NCBI GenBank assembly: GCA_903959665.1
Contig: CAJBXY010000141.1
Span: forward strand, 1 to 19,883
Length of the DNA stretch: 19,883 bases
Origin: an uncultured Solirubrobacterales bacterium
GTDB taxonomy: Bacteria > Actinomycetota > Thermoleophilia > Solirubrobacterales > Solirubrobacteraceae
Reading direction: 5' to 3'
Under the pieces are notes generated by a model. The model was not told the DNA's origin, searched no databases, and saw only the letters and a list, made by a program, of their open reading frames with translations. Shown piece by piece: positions 1 through 7,792 of this stretch; positions within the stretch are counted from its first letter, which is position 1; each line of letters begins with the position of its first letter. A program made the position numbers and the translations under genes.

Positions 1-231
1 ATCGAAGCCGAGCAGGCCGAGCAGATGCGCGTTCAGGAGGCTGAACGGCTCGCGGCGGAAGCTGCAGCCGTTGAACTCGCAGCCGCACAGCCCCCGGAGG
101 CGCCAGCCGCAGCCGAGGCGGAACCGGCCGCCGAAGAGCCGACGGCTGAAGCGGAAACAGAGAAGCAAGAGCCGGCGGCTGAAGCCGAAGAGCCGACGGC
201 CGAAGCCACCACAACCGAGGATGCCAAGTGA
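1..231 (+). CDS. rpsB: 30S ribosomal protein S2, C-terminal tail only (partial)
   Basis: The window opens inside a reading frame that stops at 229-231, leaving 76 residues. What remains is a low-complexity tail rich in Ala, Glu and Pro, with no folded domain. The call as the end of ribosomal protein S2 rests on position: it overlaps the start of tsf by four bases (GTGA), and rpsB-tsf is among the most conserved bacterial gene pairs. Many actinobacterial S2 proteins carry acidic Ala/Glu-rich extensions after the folded core, which fits. The tail holds internal direct repeats (133-152 and 187-206) that suggest growth by slippage. No S2 core motif is visible, so identity is inferred from synteny rather than sequence. 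Confidence 0.82.
   Translation: MEAEQAEQMRVQEAERLAAEAAAVELAAAQPPEAPAAAEAEPAAEEPTAEAETEKQEPAAEAEEPTAEATTTEDAK
133..206 (+). repeat. Near-perfect 20-bp direct repeat in the rpsB tail
   Basis: The 20 bases at 133-152 recur at 187-206 with a single T-to-C change. They are spaced 54 bases apart, a multiple of three, so the frame is kept. Both copies encode Glu-Glu-Pro-Thr-Ala-Glu-Ala. The region between has a related Glu-Pro-Ala-Ala-Glu-Ala unit. This is an in-frame expansion of a disordered acidic tail. Confidence 0.7.
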
Positions 232-830
232 GCGACGTAAAAGCGGCAGACGTGGCGGCACTGCGCAAAGCGACAGGCGCCGGAATGATGGATTGCAAGC
301 AGGCCCTCACCGAAGCCGACGGCGACGCCACACGGGCGACGGAGATCCTGCGCGTCAAAATGGGCAACAAACTCGGCAAGCTCGCCGATCGCGAAGCCGC
401 GGAAGGCACGGTCCAGTCGTACATTCACGCGACCGGCACGGTCGGAGTGCTGGTAGAGGTCAACTGCAACACCGACTTCGTCGCCCGCAACGACGAGTTC
501 GTCGCCTTCGCCAGGGAGATCGCGATGCACATCGCAGCATCGCCGACCACCCGTTTTGTCAGCGACGATCAGGTTCCAGCCGATGAGAGAGAAGCTGAAG
601 AGCGCGTCTTTGCCGAGCAGGCCGCGGACAAGCCCGAGAAGGTGCGCCCGAAGGTCGTTGAGGGGATGCTCGACAAGTGGCTCGACGAGATCGTCCTGAT
701 GCGCCAAAAGCACGTCAACGCCGACCGTTACGAAGGCAAGACGATCGAGCAGCTGCGCGAAGAGCTTTCAGCGAAAACCGGCGAGAACGTCGTTGTCTCG
801 CGATTCGAGCGTTACGCCGTAGGGGAGTAG
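228..830 (+). CDS. tsf: Elongation factor Ts
   Basis: EF-Ts is the cytoplasmic guanine nucleotide exchange factor that releases GDP from EF-Tu during translation. The 200-residue product has the N-terminal UBA-like segment with the family signature LRKATGAGMMDCKQAL (about residues 12-27). The core motif VNCNTDFVARN (about 78-88) contains the Thr-Asp-Phe that contacts EF-Tu. The protein is short compared with the roughly 280 residues of E. coli EF-Ts, so it probably has the reduced dimerisation core seen in other short EF-Ts proteins such as that of Thermus. The GTG start at 228 overlaps the rpsB stop (GTGA), which implies translational coupling. Identification is secure. Confidence 0.97.
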   Translation: MSDVKAADVAALRKATGAGMMDCKQALTEADGDATRATEILRVKMGNKLGKLADREAAEGTVQSYIHATGTVGVLVEVNCNTDFVARNDEFVAFAREIAMHIAASPTTRFVSDDQVPADEREAEERVFAEQAADKPEKVRPKVVEGMLDKWLDEIVLMRQKHVNADRYEGKTIEQLREELSAKTGENVVVSRFERYAVGE

Positions 831-839
831 CCTTCGGTC

Positions 840-1562
840 ATGGCCGACGAGGCGGTATTCCGGCGGGTCCTGATCAAACTCTCCGGAGAGTCACTGATGG
901 GCGATCTCGATTTCGGGACCGACCCGAACCGCGTAAACGCCGTCGCCAAGCAGATCAAGGTGGTTCACGACCGCGGGATCGAGGTTTCGATTGTCGTTGG
1001 CGCCGGCAACATTTACCGCGGGATGAGCGGGGCGGCTGAAGGAATGGATCGCGCCACAGCCGACTACATGGGAATGCTTGCCACGCTGCTCAATGCACTG
1101 CCGCTGCAAGACGCGCTCGAGCGCGTCGGGGTACATACGCGAGTGCAGTCGGCGATCGCCGTAGCCGAGGTGGCCGAGCCGTACATCCGCCGTCGCGCGA
1201 TGCGGCACCTGGAAAAGGGCCGCGTAGTGATCTTCGCTGGCGGCACCGGCAATCCGTTCTTCACAACCGATACGGCGGCCGCGCTGCGCGCTACAGAGGT
1301 GCGAGCGGAAGCGATCTTGATGGCAAAGAACGGCGTTGACGGTGTCTACAGCGCCGACCCGAAGAGCGACCCGACGGCCGAGCTGATTCCCGAAATCACG
1401 CACATGGAGGCGATCCAGCGCGGCCTAAAGGTGATGGACGCCACTGCACTCACGCTCTGTATGGAGAACGGCCTACCGATTCACGTCTTTAATATGGACG
1501 ACGAGCAGAACATCGACCGGATAGTCTGCGGAAGCGCTGTGGGAACCTTGGTGAAAACATGA
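840..1562 (+). CDS. pyrH: UMP kinase
   Basis: Uridylate kinase phosphorylates UMP to UDP with ATP in pyrimidine nucleotide synthesis. The 240-residue length is normal for this hexameric bacterial enzyme of the amino acid kinase fold. Visible motifs are the N-terminal LIKLSGESLMG (11-21), the glycine-rich VVGAGNIYRG (52-61), the nucleotide loop GGTGNPFFTTDTAAALRA (134-151) and the ATP-site segment KNGVDGVYSADP (163-174). The ATG at 840 lies 9 bases after the tsf stop. A GGGGAG purine stretch just before that stop is a rather distant Shine-Dalgarno. The gene overlaps frr by four bases (ATGA), matching the widespread pyrH-frr order. Confidence 0.97.
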   Translation: MADEAVFRRVLIKLSGESLMGDLDFGTDPNRVNAVAKQIKVVHDRGIEVSIVVGAGNIYRGMSGAAEGMDRATADYMGMLATLLNALPLQDALERVGVHTRVQSAIAVAEVAEPYIRRRAMRHLEKGRVVIFAGGTGNPFFTTDTAAALRATEVRAEAILMAKNGVDGVYSADPKSDPTAELIPEITHMEAIQRGLKVMDATALTLCMENGLPIHVFNMDDEQNIDRIVCGSAVGTLVKT

Positions 1563-2125
1563 GCGACCTAATCGACGAACTCCTCGCCGACGCAAGTGAG
1601 CGGATGGGCCTAACGGTCGAGAGCACGAACGCTGAGTTCGCGACGATTCGGACCGGGCGCGCCAGCCCGGCGCTACTTGACCGCGTGATGGTCGACTACT
1701 ACGAGGTGCCAACGCCGCTCAAGCAGCTCGCGACGATCAACGCCCCCGAGGCGAGGCTGCTAACCGTTCAACCGTTCGACATCTCCTCGATCAAACTGAT
1801 CGAGAAGGCGATAATCGATTCGGATATCGGGCTAACTCCGGGCAACGACGGCAAGCTGATCCGCCTCTCAATCCCTGAGCTCAACGAGGAGCGGCGCGCC
1901 GAACTGGTGAAGGTCGTCCGTTCGATCGCCGAAGAGGGCCGAATCGCGATCCGCAACGTGCGCCGCGATGTGATGGGCGACCTGCGCGAGCTGCGCGAAG
2001 CCGGCGACGCGGGCGCCGACGACGAGCACCGCGCCGAACAGGAGCTGCAGAAGCTGACCGACGCGAAGGTTGCCAGCCTTGACGCCCACCTCAAGGGAAA
2101 AGAAGCAGAGATCACCGAGGTCTGA
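1559..2125 (+). CDS. frr: Ribosome recycling factor
   Basis: RRF acts with EF-G to split post-termination ribosomes. The 188-residue product matches the family length. It carries the typical N-terminal segment with TIRTGRASPALLDRVMVDYY (about 28-47), including the conserved Arg of RTGRA. The domain II segment PEARLLTVQPFD and the C-terminal helical region KLIRLSIPELNEERR followed by RRD...L are also present. The ATG at 1559 overlaps the pyrH stop (ATGA), and its own stop overlaps the next start (TGATG), so it sits in a coupled chain. Identification is secure. Confidence 0.97.
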   Translation: MSDLIDELLADASERMGLTVESTNAEFATIRTGRASPALLDRVMVDYYEVPTPLKQLATINAPEARLLTVQPFDISSIKLIEKAIIDSDIGLTPGNDGKLIRLSIPELNEERRAELVKVVRSIAEEGRIAIRNVRRDVMGDLRELREAGDAGADDEHRAEQELQKLTDAKVASLDAHLKGKEAEITEV

Positions 2126-2802
2126 TGACCGTCCCCGCGGCGGCGGCGCGGTACGTCGCGATCATCACTGACGGGAACGGACGCTGGGCTGAAAAGCAGG
2201 GGTTGCCAACGCTCGAGGGCCATCGCGCCGGCGCCGACAACGTGAAGGCGCGGCTGCGCGATGCCGTTGAACTCGGGGTCAAGGAGCTAACCGTCTACTC
2301 GTTCTCGACCGAGAATTGGAGCCGTCCGGCGGCCGAGGTCGCCGGACTGATGGAGATGTTCGCCGAACGCATCACAAGCGAGACGCCGGAGTTGAGGCAA
2401 GAGGGTGTGCGGATGCGTTTCATCGGCCGCCGCGACCGGATCGGCGCGACGCTGCTTGAGCGCATTGAGTGGGCTGAGAGCGAGACAGCCGGGAACGATC
2501 TGCTGACACTCTTCATCGCCTTCGACTACGGTTCACGCGCCGAGATCGTTGACGCCGCGGCCCGCTACGACGGCGGCGGTGAAGACGCCTTCGCCGAACT
2601 TCTTTACGCCCCTGAGATGAACGATCCCGACCTGCTCATTCGGACCGGGGGGGACGTGCGCGTTTCAAATTACCTGCTCTGGCAATGCGCCTACTCAGAG
2701 CTCGTCTTTCGAGACGAAATGTGGCCCGATTTCGATCGCCGAGCCTTCGTTGAGTCGCTTGAGCTTTTCGCCACCCGCGAGCGCCGCTTTGGGGGTCGTT
2801 GA
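2125..2802 (+). CDS. uppS: Isoprenyl (undecaprenyl) diphosphate synthase, cis-type
   Basis: This cis-prenyltransferase condenses isopentenyl diphosphate onto an allylic primer to make the lipid carrier for peptidoglycan and other wall polymers. Visible motifs are IITDGNGRWA (13-22) with the essential Asp16, EGHRAGADNV (31-40), YSFSTENWSRP (58-68) and the C-terminal block RTGGDVRVSNYLLWQ (173-187), followed by a YSEL Glu. Two things are slightly odd. The usual Met before DGNGRWA is Thr, and the usual Glu of RTGGE is Asp. The loop between the GSRAEIVDAAA helix and the PDLLIRTGG strand (about 147-168) is shorter than usual, giving 225 residues against about 240-260. The gene is translationally linked to frr and cdsA. 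Confidence 0.94.
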   Translation: MTVPAAAARYVAIITDGNGRWAEKQGLPTLEGHRAGADNVKARLRDAVELGVKELTVYSFSTENWSRPAAEVAGLMEMFAERITSETPELRQEGVRMRFIGRRDRIGATLLERIEWAESETAGNDLLTLFIAFDYGSRAEIVDAAARYDGGGEDAFAELLYAPEMNDPDLLIRTGGDVRVSNYLLWQCAYSELVFRDEMWPDFDRRAFVESLELFATRERRFGGR

Positions 2803-3659
2803 TGAACGAGGAGAATCCGACTACACAACGCACTCGGCCACGAGCGATGCGCTGGCTCGAAGTCCGCAACGGCGGCTCCGACCTGACCGCCAGGGTCGCG
2901 ACAGCTGTGCCGCTGGCGCTGCTGGCAATCGCGCTGGTCGCAATCGGCGGCTGGGTCTTCGGTATCGGCGTCTTCATCCTCGGCGTGATCGCGCTACGCG
3001 AACTCTTTTCGATGTTTGAGCGCCTATCGCCACCAATTTTGGCCGGCTTCGTCGGGCTACTACTGCTGCTTGTCGCTGCTGAAACGGGTGGGCCGCCGCG
3101 CGTGCTGATGGCACTCGTCGCCTCGCTCGCTGTCGTCTTCCTAATCAGCATCAGCGACCATCAAGCGACGAGCTTGCCGGGGCTGGCAATCGTGATGCTG
3201 GGCCTGATCTGGATCGGCCTCGCTTTTGCTCACGCGATCATGCTGCGCGAGCTGATCCACGGTTCAGCGATCGTCTTCATCGTCTTGATTGCCACATTCA
3301 TCACCGATACCGGCGCCTACTTCGGTGGCCGCGCCTTCGGGCGCCGTGCGCTCGCAGCACGGCTCTCTCCAGCCAAGACGATTGAAGGGCTTCTGATCGG
3401 GATCGTCGCCGGCACCGCCGCAGCATGGTTTGCCGGTCTCTACTTCGATTGGCTCAGTGGAGTAGACGCGCTGATCCTCGGCTTCGCCGTTGCGCTCGTC
3501 GCGCCGCTCGGCGACCTCTTTGAGAGCTACGTCAAGCGTGAGGCCGATGTAAAGGACTCTGGGACGATCTTCGGTGCCCACGGCGGTGTGCTCGACCGGC
3601 TCGACGCCGTCTGCTTTTCAATTGTCGCTGGCTACTACGTCTGGACTGCGCTGCTGTAG
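2802..3659 (+). CDS. cdsA: Phosphatidate cytidylyltransferase (CDP-diacylglycerol synthase)
   Basis: This integral membrane enzyme converts phosphatidic acid and CTP to CDP-diacylglycerol, the precursor of anionic phospholipids and substrate of the phosphatidyltransferase encoded at 17204. The protein is almost entirely hydrophobic after residue 30, with about eight membrane segments. It carries DTGAYFGGRAFGRR (about 169-182), SPAKTIEG (189-196) and the family signature from Ser242 to Asp268 (SYVKRE..KDSGTIFGAHGG then LDRLD). I chose the ATG at 2802, which gives a TGATG junction with uppS and a GGGGG stretch six bases upstream. A TTG at 2799 would add one residue. Only the exact start is uncertain. 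Confidence 0.95.
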   Translation: MNEENPTTQRTRPRAMRWLEVRNGGSDLTARVATAVPLALLAIALVAIGGWVFGIGVFILGVIALRELFSMFERLSPPILAGFVGLLLLLVAAETGGPPRVLMALVASLAVVFLISISDHQATSLPGLAIVMLGLIWIGLAFAHAIMLRELIHGSAIVFIVLIATFITDTGAYFGGRAFGRRALAARLSPAKTIEGLLIGIVAGTAAAWFAGLYFDWLSGVDALILGFAVALVAPLGDLFESYVKREADVKDSGTIFGAHGGVLDRLDAVCFSIVAGYYVWTALL

Positions 3660-3670
3660 CGCCCTCTCCG

Positions 3671-4825
3671 ATGCGCAAACTTGTAATTCTCGGCTCCACC
3701 GGATCGATCGGCACTCAGGCGCTTGAGCTTGTCGCAGGCGCCGACGATCTCGAACTCGTCGCACTCTCCGCCGATCGACGCTGGGAGCAGCTGATCGCCC
3801 AAGCCGACGAGCACCGCGTTCGCCGCGTGCTGATAGCCGATCCAGAAAGCGCGGAGAAGGCTCGCGCGGCCTGGGATGGCGAGGTCTTGAACGGCCCGGA
3901 GGCGCTGGCGGAGCTGATCCTTGGAGCCGAACCGGATTTGGTGCTCAACGCAATCGTCGGCTCCGCAGGGCTGGCGGCAACCGTGATCACGCTCAGCGAA
4001 GGAGTAGACCTCGCGCTCGCCAACAAAGAGTCTTTGGTTGTAGGCGGGGATCTGGTGATCGAACTTGCCGCCGCTACCGGCGCGCGCCTGATTCCGGTCG
4101 ATTCAGAGCACTCCGCGCTCGATCAACTGATCGCAAGCGAGAGCGGGCAGATGCCGGGGACGGTTGAGCGACTAACGCTGACCGCATCGGGTGGCCCGTT
4201 CCGCGGGCGCAGCCGTAGCGAGCTAGCCAGCGTGACTGTCGAAGAGGCGCTCAATCACCCAACCTGGCAGATGGGTGGGAAGATCTCAATCGACTCAGCG
4301 ACGCTGATGAACAAGGGCCTTGAAGTGATCGAAGCCCACCAACTCTTCGGCACCGCCTACGACCAACTTGAGGTCGTGATTCACCCACAGTCGATCATCC
4401 ACTCGATGATCTCGCTGGCCGACGGCTCATCGTTAGCGCATCTGGGTTACCCCGACATGAAGGTTCCGATCGCCTACGCTCTCCACTATCCGCGGCGCGT
4501 GAAGCTGGCGCTTGAACCGTTAGATCTCGCGCAGCTCGGCTCTCTGACCTTCGAAGCGGTCGACGAAGAAGCCTTTCCCTGCCTCGGACTGGCGCTCGCC
4601 GCCGGCCGCGAGGGTGGCACGGCGCCGTGCGTCCTGAACGCTGCCAATGAGGTAGCGGTCGCTGCCTTCTTGGATCACCGCTGCAGCTTTCTGCAGATCT
4701 CCGAGCTGATCGCGGCAACTCTCGACGACGCCCGGATTGAGCAGACTTACTCGTTCGACACGCTGATCGCGGCCGACCGCGCGGCCCGCCAGGCCACTAG
4801 CGAGCACCTAGCAGCGCTGGCCTAG
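3671..4825 (+). CDS. dxr: 1-deoxy-D-xylulose 5-phosphate reductoisomerase
   Basis: DXR (IspC) is the NADPH-dependent enzyme of the MEP pathway that makes 2-C-methyl-D-erythritol 4-phosphate and is the target of fosmidomycin. The 384 residues show the NADPH loop GSTGSIGTQAL (8-18), LANKESLVVGG (116-126) and the metal-binding PVDSEHSAL with Asp144 and Glu146. They also show TASGGPFRG (171-179) and the active-site block HPTWQMGGKISIDSATLMNK (196-215), with the third metal ligand Glu218. The start lies 11 bases after cdsA with no clear Shine-Dalgarno. It shares the pathway with ispG further downstream in this window. Identification is secure. Confidence 0.97.
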   Translation: MRKLVILGSTGSIGTQALELVAGADDLELVALSADRRWEQLIAQADEHRVRRVLIADPESAEKARAAWDGEVLNGPEALAELILGAEPDLVLNAIVGSAGLAATVITLSEGVDLALANKESLVVGGDLVIELAAATGARLIPVDSEHSALDQLIASESGQMPGTVERLTLTASGGPFRGRSRSELASVTVEEALNHPTWQMGGKISIDSATLMNKGLEVIEAHQLFGTAYDQLEVVIHPQSIIHSMISLADGSSLAHLGYPDMKVPIAYALHYPRRVKLALEPLDLAQLGSLTFEAVDEEAFPCLGLALAAGREGGTAPCVLNAANEVAVAAFLDHRCSFLQISELIAATLDDARIEQTYSFDTLIAADRAARQATSEHLAALA

Positions 4826-4836
4826 CTTGCGGCTCC

Positions 4837-4842
4837 TACACT
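4837..4842 (+). promoter_or_regulatory. Candidate -10 box of a leaderless promoter for the site-2 protease gene
   Basis: A TACACT hexamer ends seven bases before the ATG at 4850. A normal -10 to transcription-start distance would place the 5' end of the mRNA on or next to the A of the start codon. The seven intervening bases (CGTAGGG) include GGG but hold no properly spaced Shine-Dalgarno. No good -35 hexamer is seen. The same TACACT hexamer sits at an equivalent place before ispG. Confidence 0.5.
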
Positions 4843-4849
4843 CGTAGGG

Positions 4850-5926
4850 ATGAGTTATCTGCTCGCCTTCCTTGGCTTCTCGGCGCTCGTGATGCTTCAC
4901 GAACTCGGGCACTTCTGGGCTGCAAAGCGGGTCGGAATGCGCGTCGAGCGTTTCTCGCTTTTCTTCCCACCGCACATCTGGAAGACGACGAAGGGCGAGA
5001 CTGAATACTGCATCGGCCTGATTCCGCTGGGCGGCTACGTACGGATCATGGGGATGAACCCGAACGAGGAGATTGCGCCGGAGCTTCAAGATCGTTCGTA
5101 TTCGCGAATGGCCGTGAATAAGCGGATTTTCGTCATCGCGGCCGGCCCATTGATGAATGTCCTCGTCGCCTTCGTGATCTTCTTCGGGCTTTTCCTCGTG
5201 GTTGGGCTGAGCACACCGTCGAGCCGAATCGACCAAACCGAAGCCGGTTCGCCCGCTGCAGCGGCACTCAAGCCAGGCGACCGGCTGATCTCCGTTGATG
5301 GCAAGAAAGGAGACGTCGCGGTGCTTGGCGCTGCAATCTCGAAGCACCGCTGCGCAGGAGCGCAGGTCGAAGGTTGCGCGGCTGCGACGCCGGTGCGCGT
5401 CGTCATTGAGCGAGCCGGAGAGACCGAGACGCTGCTGCTGACGCCACGCTATGACGCCGCGGCGAAGAAGACGCGGCTCGGCTTTAACTTCGCGATCGAT
5501 CAGGAAACGCTCGGTCCAATTGAGGCGGCATCTCGCAGCGCAACTGAGATGTGGCGCGTGACGACACTTACGATGAGCGCGCTCTCGCGGCTGGTTTATG
5601 ACACTCAGGCGCGGAAGGAGATCTCCGGCGTCGTCGGCAGCTACGAGGTGACGCGCCAGTCGTTTGAGTTCGATCTAGCCCAGGCCTTGAGCGTGCTCGC
5701 GATCATCTCTCTCTCCCTGGCCCTGATCAATCTCTTCCCGTTTCTGCCGCTCGACGGCGGCCATATTTTCTGGGCCTTGGCTGAGAAATTCCGCGGCAGG
5801 CCGATCGCGTACTCGGTGATGGAACGGGCCAGCGCCGTCGGCTTCGTGCTCGTGTTGATTCTTTTTGCCGTCGGCCTAACGAACGACATCTCGAGGCTTC
5901 AGGGCGAGGGCTTCGGGCTGCGCTGA
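4850..5926 (+). CDS. rseP: Site-2 protease (RseP / Rip1-type M50 zinc metalloprotease with PDZ domain)
   Basis: This is a membrane-embedded zinc protease that cuts transmembrane anti-sigma factors and other membrane proteins. The first membrane helix has the zinc motif HELGH (17-21). A second helix spans about 96-120. A PDZ domain follows (about 122-200, with PGDRLISVDG), then a helix with the third ligand motif LDGGH (Asp302), and a last helix at about 327-345. The 358 residues fit the family, and dxr - M50 protease - ispG is the gene order of mycobacteria (dxr, rip1, ispG). The PDZ domain has two cysteines nine residues or fewer apart (168 and 176), placed where they could form a disulfide outside the membrane. 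Substrates are not deducible here. Confidence 0.94.
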   Translation: MSYLLAFLGFSALVMLHELGHFWAAKRVGMRVERFSLFFPPHIWKTTKGETEYCIGLIPLGGYVRIMGMNPNEEIAPELQDRSYSRMAVNKRIFVIAAGPLMNVLVAFVIFFGLFLVVGLSTPSSRIDQTEAGSPAAAALKPGDRLISVDGKKGDVAVLGAAISKHRCAGAQVEGCAAATPVRVVIERAGETETLLLTPRYDAAAKKTRLGFNFAIDQETLGPIEAASRSATEMWRVTTLTMSALSRLVYDTQARKEISGVVGSYEVTRQSFEFDLAQALSVLAIISLSLALINLFPFLPLDGGHIFWALAEKFRGRPIAYSVMERASAVGFVLVLILFAVGLTNDISRLQGEGFGLR

Positions 5927-5983
5927 TCACGAACGCTCCTCCAAATCGGTAGGTTTTCTTAACCAATCGAGCGGAGGGGCGCG

Positions 5984-7792
5984 ATGACGACGGAGCGAGT
6001 TGAGTACGCAGCGATGGAGGCGCCGACCCTGGCGGCAGCTTTGCGGATTACGGCCGCCGAGAACGCCGATGAAACATGGGTAAAGAATCGTGACGGTTCG
6101 GTTGTGATCACTTGGGGTGAGGGGCTCGAACGCGCCGACCGCATCGCCGGCGGGTTGCGCGGGCTTGGCATCACAAAGGGCGACACGGTCGCGCTGATGC
6201 TGGTCAACCGCCCGGAGTTTCACATTCTCGACTTCGGAGCGATGATCGCTGGAGCGACACCGTTTTCGATCTATCAGACGTACAGCGCCGAACAGATCGA
6301 CTACCTGCTCGAGGATTCAGCCAGCAAGTTGATCGTCACCGAGCCGACCTATCTCGAGACGGTCCAAGAGGCGTGCTCAAAGCTCGATAGCCCGCCTCAG
6401 ATCGTCCTCGTTGACGGCCCGGCCGGCGGCGTCGACGGCACAATCAGCCTTGCTGAGCTCGAGCAGGCCGACCCAAGCTTCGACGGCGCCGCGGCGAGCG
6501 AGCAGATCGGGCCTGACGACATCTTGACTTTGATTTACACGAGCGGCACGACCGGTCCACCAAAAGGCGTTCAACTGACGCACAACAACCTGATGTGGAT
6601 GGTTCGCGGCACCTCCGACATCGTCAACTTCCCACGCCGCTCGCGCGTAATCAGCTGGCTTCCATCGGCGCACATCGCAGAGCGCGCAGCGCACCACTAC
6701 ATCCCTGCCGTGATGGGCTTTGAGATCACCTCAGTGCCCGATCACAAGCTCGTGATGGAGGTGCTGCCCGAAGTTCGCCCAAACTGGTTCTTCGCTGTGC
6801 CGCGGATCTGGGAGAAGCTGCGCGGCGGCCTTCAAGGGATGGTTGCCGGCCAGCCAGATGAGCAGCGCGAGCCGCTAGAGGCAGCCTTGAAGGCGGCGAT
6901 TGAGAAGGTCCGTCTTGAGCAGTCAGGGGAAGAGGTTCCCGCCGAACTGGCGGCCACCGTCGCTGCAGCCGACGAGAAATACTTTGCCGCTCTGCGGGCG
7001 ATGCTGGGGCTCGATCAAGTAGTGACAATCAACGTTGGCGCGGCGCCAACACCGGTCGAGGTGCTCGAATTCTTTCACGCGATCGGGCTGCCGCTTGCCG
7101 AGCTTTGGGGTATGTCGGAAACCTGCGGTGGTGGCACGGTTAATCCGCCGGACAAGGTCCGCATTGGCACGGTCGGCCCAGCGGTGCCTGGCGTTGAACT
7201 GAAGCTGGCCGAGGACGGCGAAGTGATGATTCGCGGCGAGCTGGTGATGCTCGGCTATCGCAACATGGCAGGAGAGACGGCGGCGACGATCGACGCCGAC
7301 GGTTGGCTCGCCACCGGTGACATTGGCCAGTTCGACGACCAGATGTACCTGAAGATCGTCGACCGCAAAAAGGAGCTGATCATCAACGCGGCGGGGAAGA
7401 ACATGTCTCCAGCCAACATTGAGGCGCAGATCAAGACCGCCTCACCGCTGATAGATCAGGTTTGCTGCATCGGCGATGCGCGCCCTTACAACACGGCGCT
7501 GATCTCACTCGACGCCGACTTCGCGCCGCAGTGGGCTGCGAAGCAAGGGTTGGAGGACGCGTCGATCTCCTCGCTGGCAGAGAACCCGGCGCTGCTCGAG
7601 CTCGTTCAAGCAGCCGTCGACGAAGGCAACACGCACCTCGCGCGCGTTGAGCAGATAAAGAAGTTCACGCTGCTGCCGACGGCCTGGGAGCCCGGCGGCG
7701 ACGAACTGACGCCAACGATGAAGCTTAAGCGCAAGCCGATCGCAGAAAAGTATGCCGACGAGATCGAAGCGCTTTACGCGCCGGCTACGTAA
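5984..7792 (+). CDS. Long-chain fatty acyl-CoA synthetase (AMP-forming)
   Basis: A 602-residue ANL-superfamily adenylate-forming enzyme, expected to activate a fatty acid with ATP and load it on CoA. It has the phosphate loop YTSGTTGPPKG (185-195), the adenine-site motif ELWGMSETCGG near residue 378, the ATP-ribose Asp in DGWLATGDIG (about 430-440), DRKKELIINAAGKNMSP at the domain hinge, and a C-terminal TPTMKLKRK segment carrying the likely catalytic Lys. The overall pattern, with the long insert at about 290-335, is like mycobacterial FadD15-type long-chain acyl-CoA ligases. The ATG has a strong GGAGGGG Shine-Dalgarno (5973-5979), unlike its neighbours. A TAGGTT at 5950-5955 could be the -10 box. 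Its 3' end overlaps the convergent oxidase gene by 19 bases. The chain-length substrate is not determined. Confidence 0.92.
   Translation: MTTERVEYAAMEAPTLAAALRITAAENADETWVKNRDGSVVITWGEGLERADRIAGGLRGLGITKGDTVALMLVNRPEFHILDFGAMIAGATPFSIYQTYSAEQIDYLLEDSASKLIVTEPTYLETVQEACSKLDSPPQIVLVDGPAGGVDGTISLAELEQADPSFDGAAASEQIGPDDILTLIYTSGTTGPPKGVQLTHNNLMWMVRGTSDIVNFPRRSRVISWLPSAHIAERAAHHYIPAVMGFEITSVPDHKLVMEVLPEVRPNWFFAVPRIWEKLRGGLQGMVAGQPDEQREPLEAALKAAIEKVRLEQSGEEVPAELAATVAAADEKYFAALRAMLGLDQVVTINVGAAPTPVEVLEFFHAIGLPLAELWGMSETCGGGTVNPPDKVRIGTVGPAVPGVELKLAEDGEVMIRGELVMLGYRNMAGETAATIDADGWLATGDIGQFDDQMYLKIVDRKKELIINAAGKNMSPANIEAQIKTASPLIDQVCCIGDARPYNTALISLDADFAPQWAAKQGLEDASISSLAENPALLELVQAAVDEGNTHLARVEQIKKFTLLPTAWEPGGDELTPTMKLKRKPIAEKYADEIEALYAPAT

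Noticed and set aside
33..713. Long minus-strand open frame (226 residues) opposite rpsB/tsf, and similar long antisense frames elsewhere
   Set aside because: They lie opposite strongly conserved genes and their translations are low-complexity or Arg/Ser-rich. This is the usual shadow effect in high-GC coding DNA.
5952..5964. GGTT-TTCTT-AACC inverted repeat before the acyl-CoA synthetase
   Set aside because: Four-base arms are too short to mean anything without conservation data.
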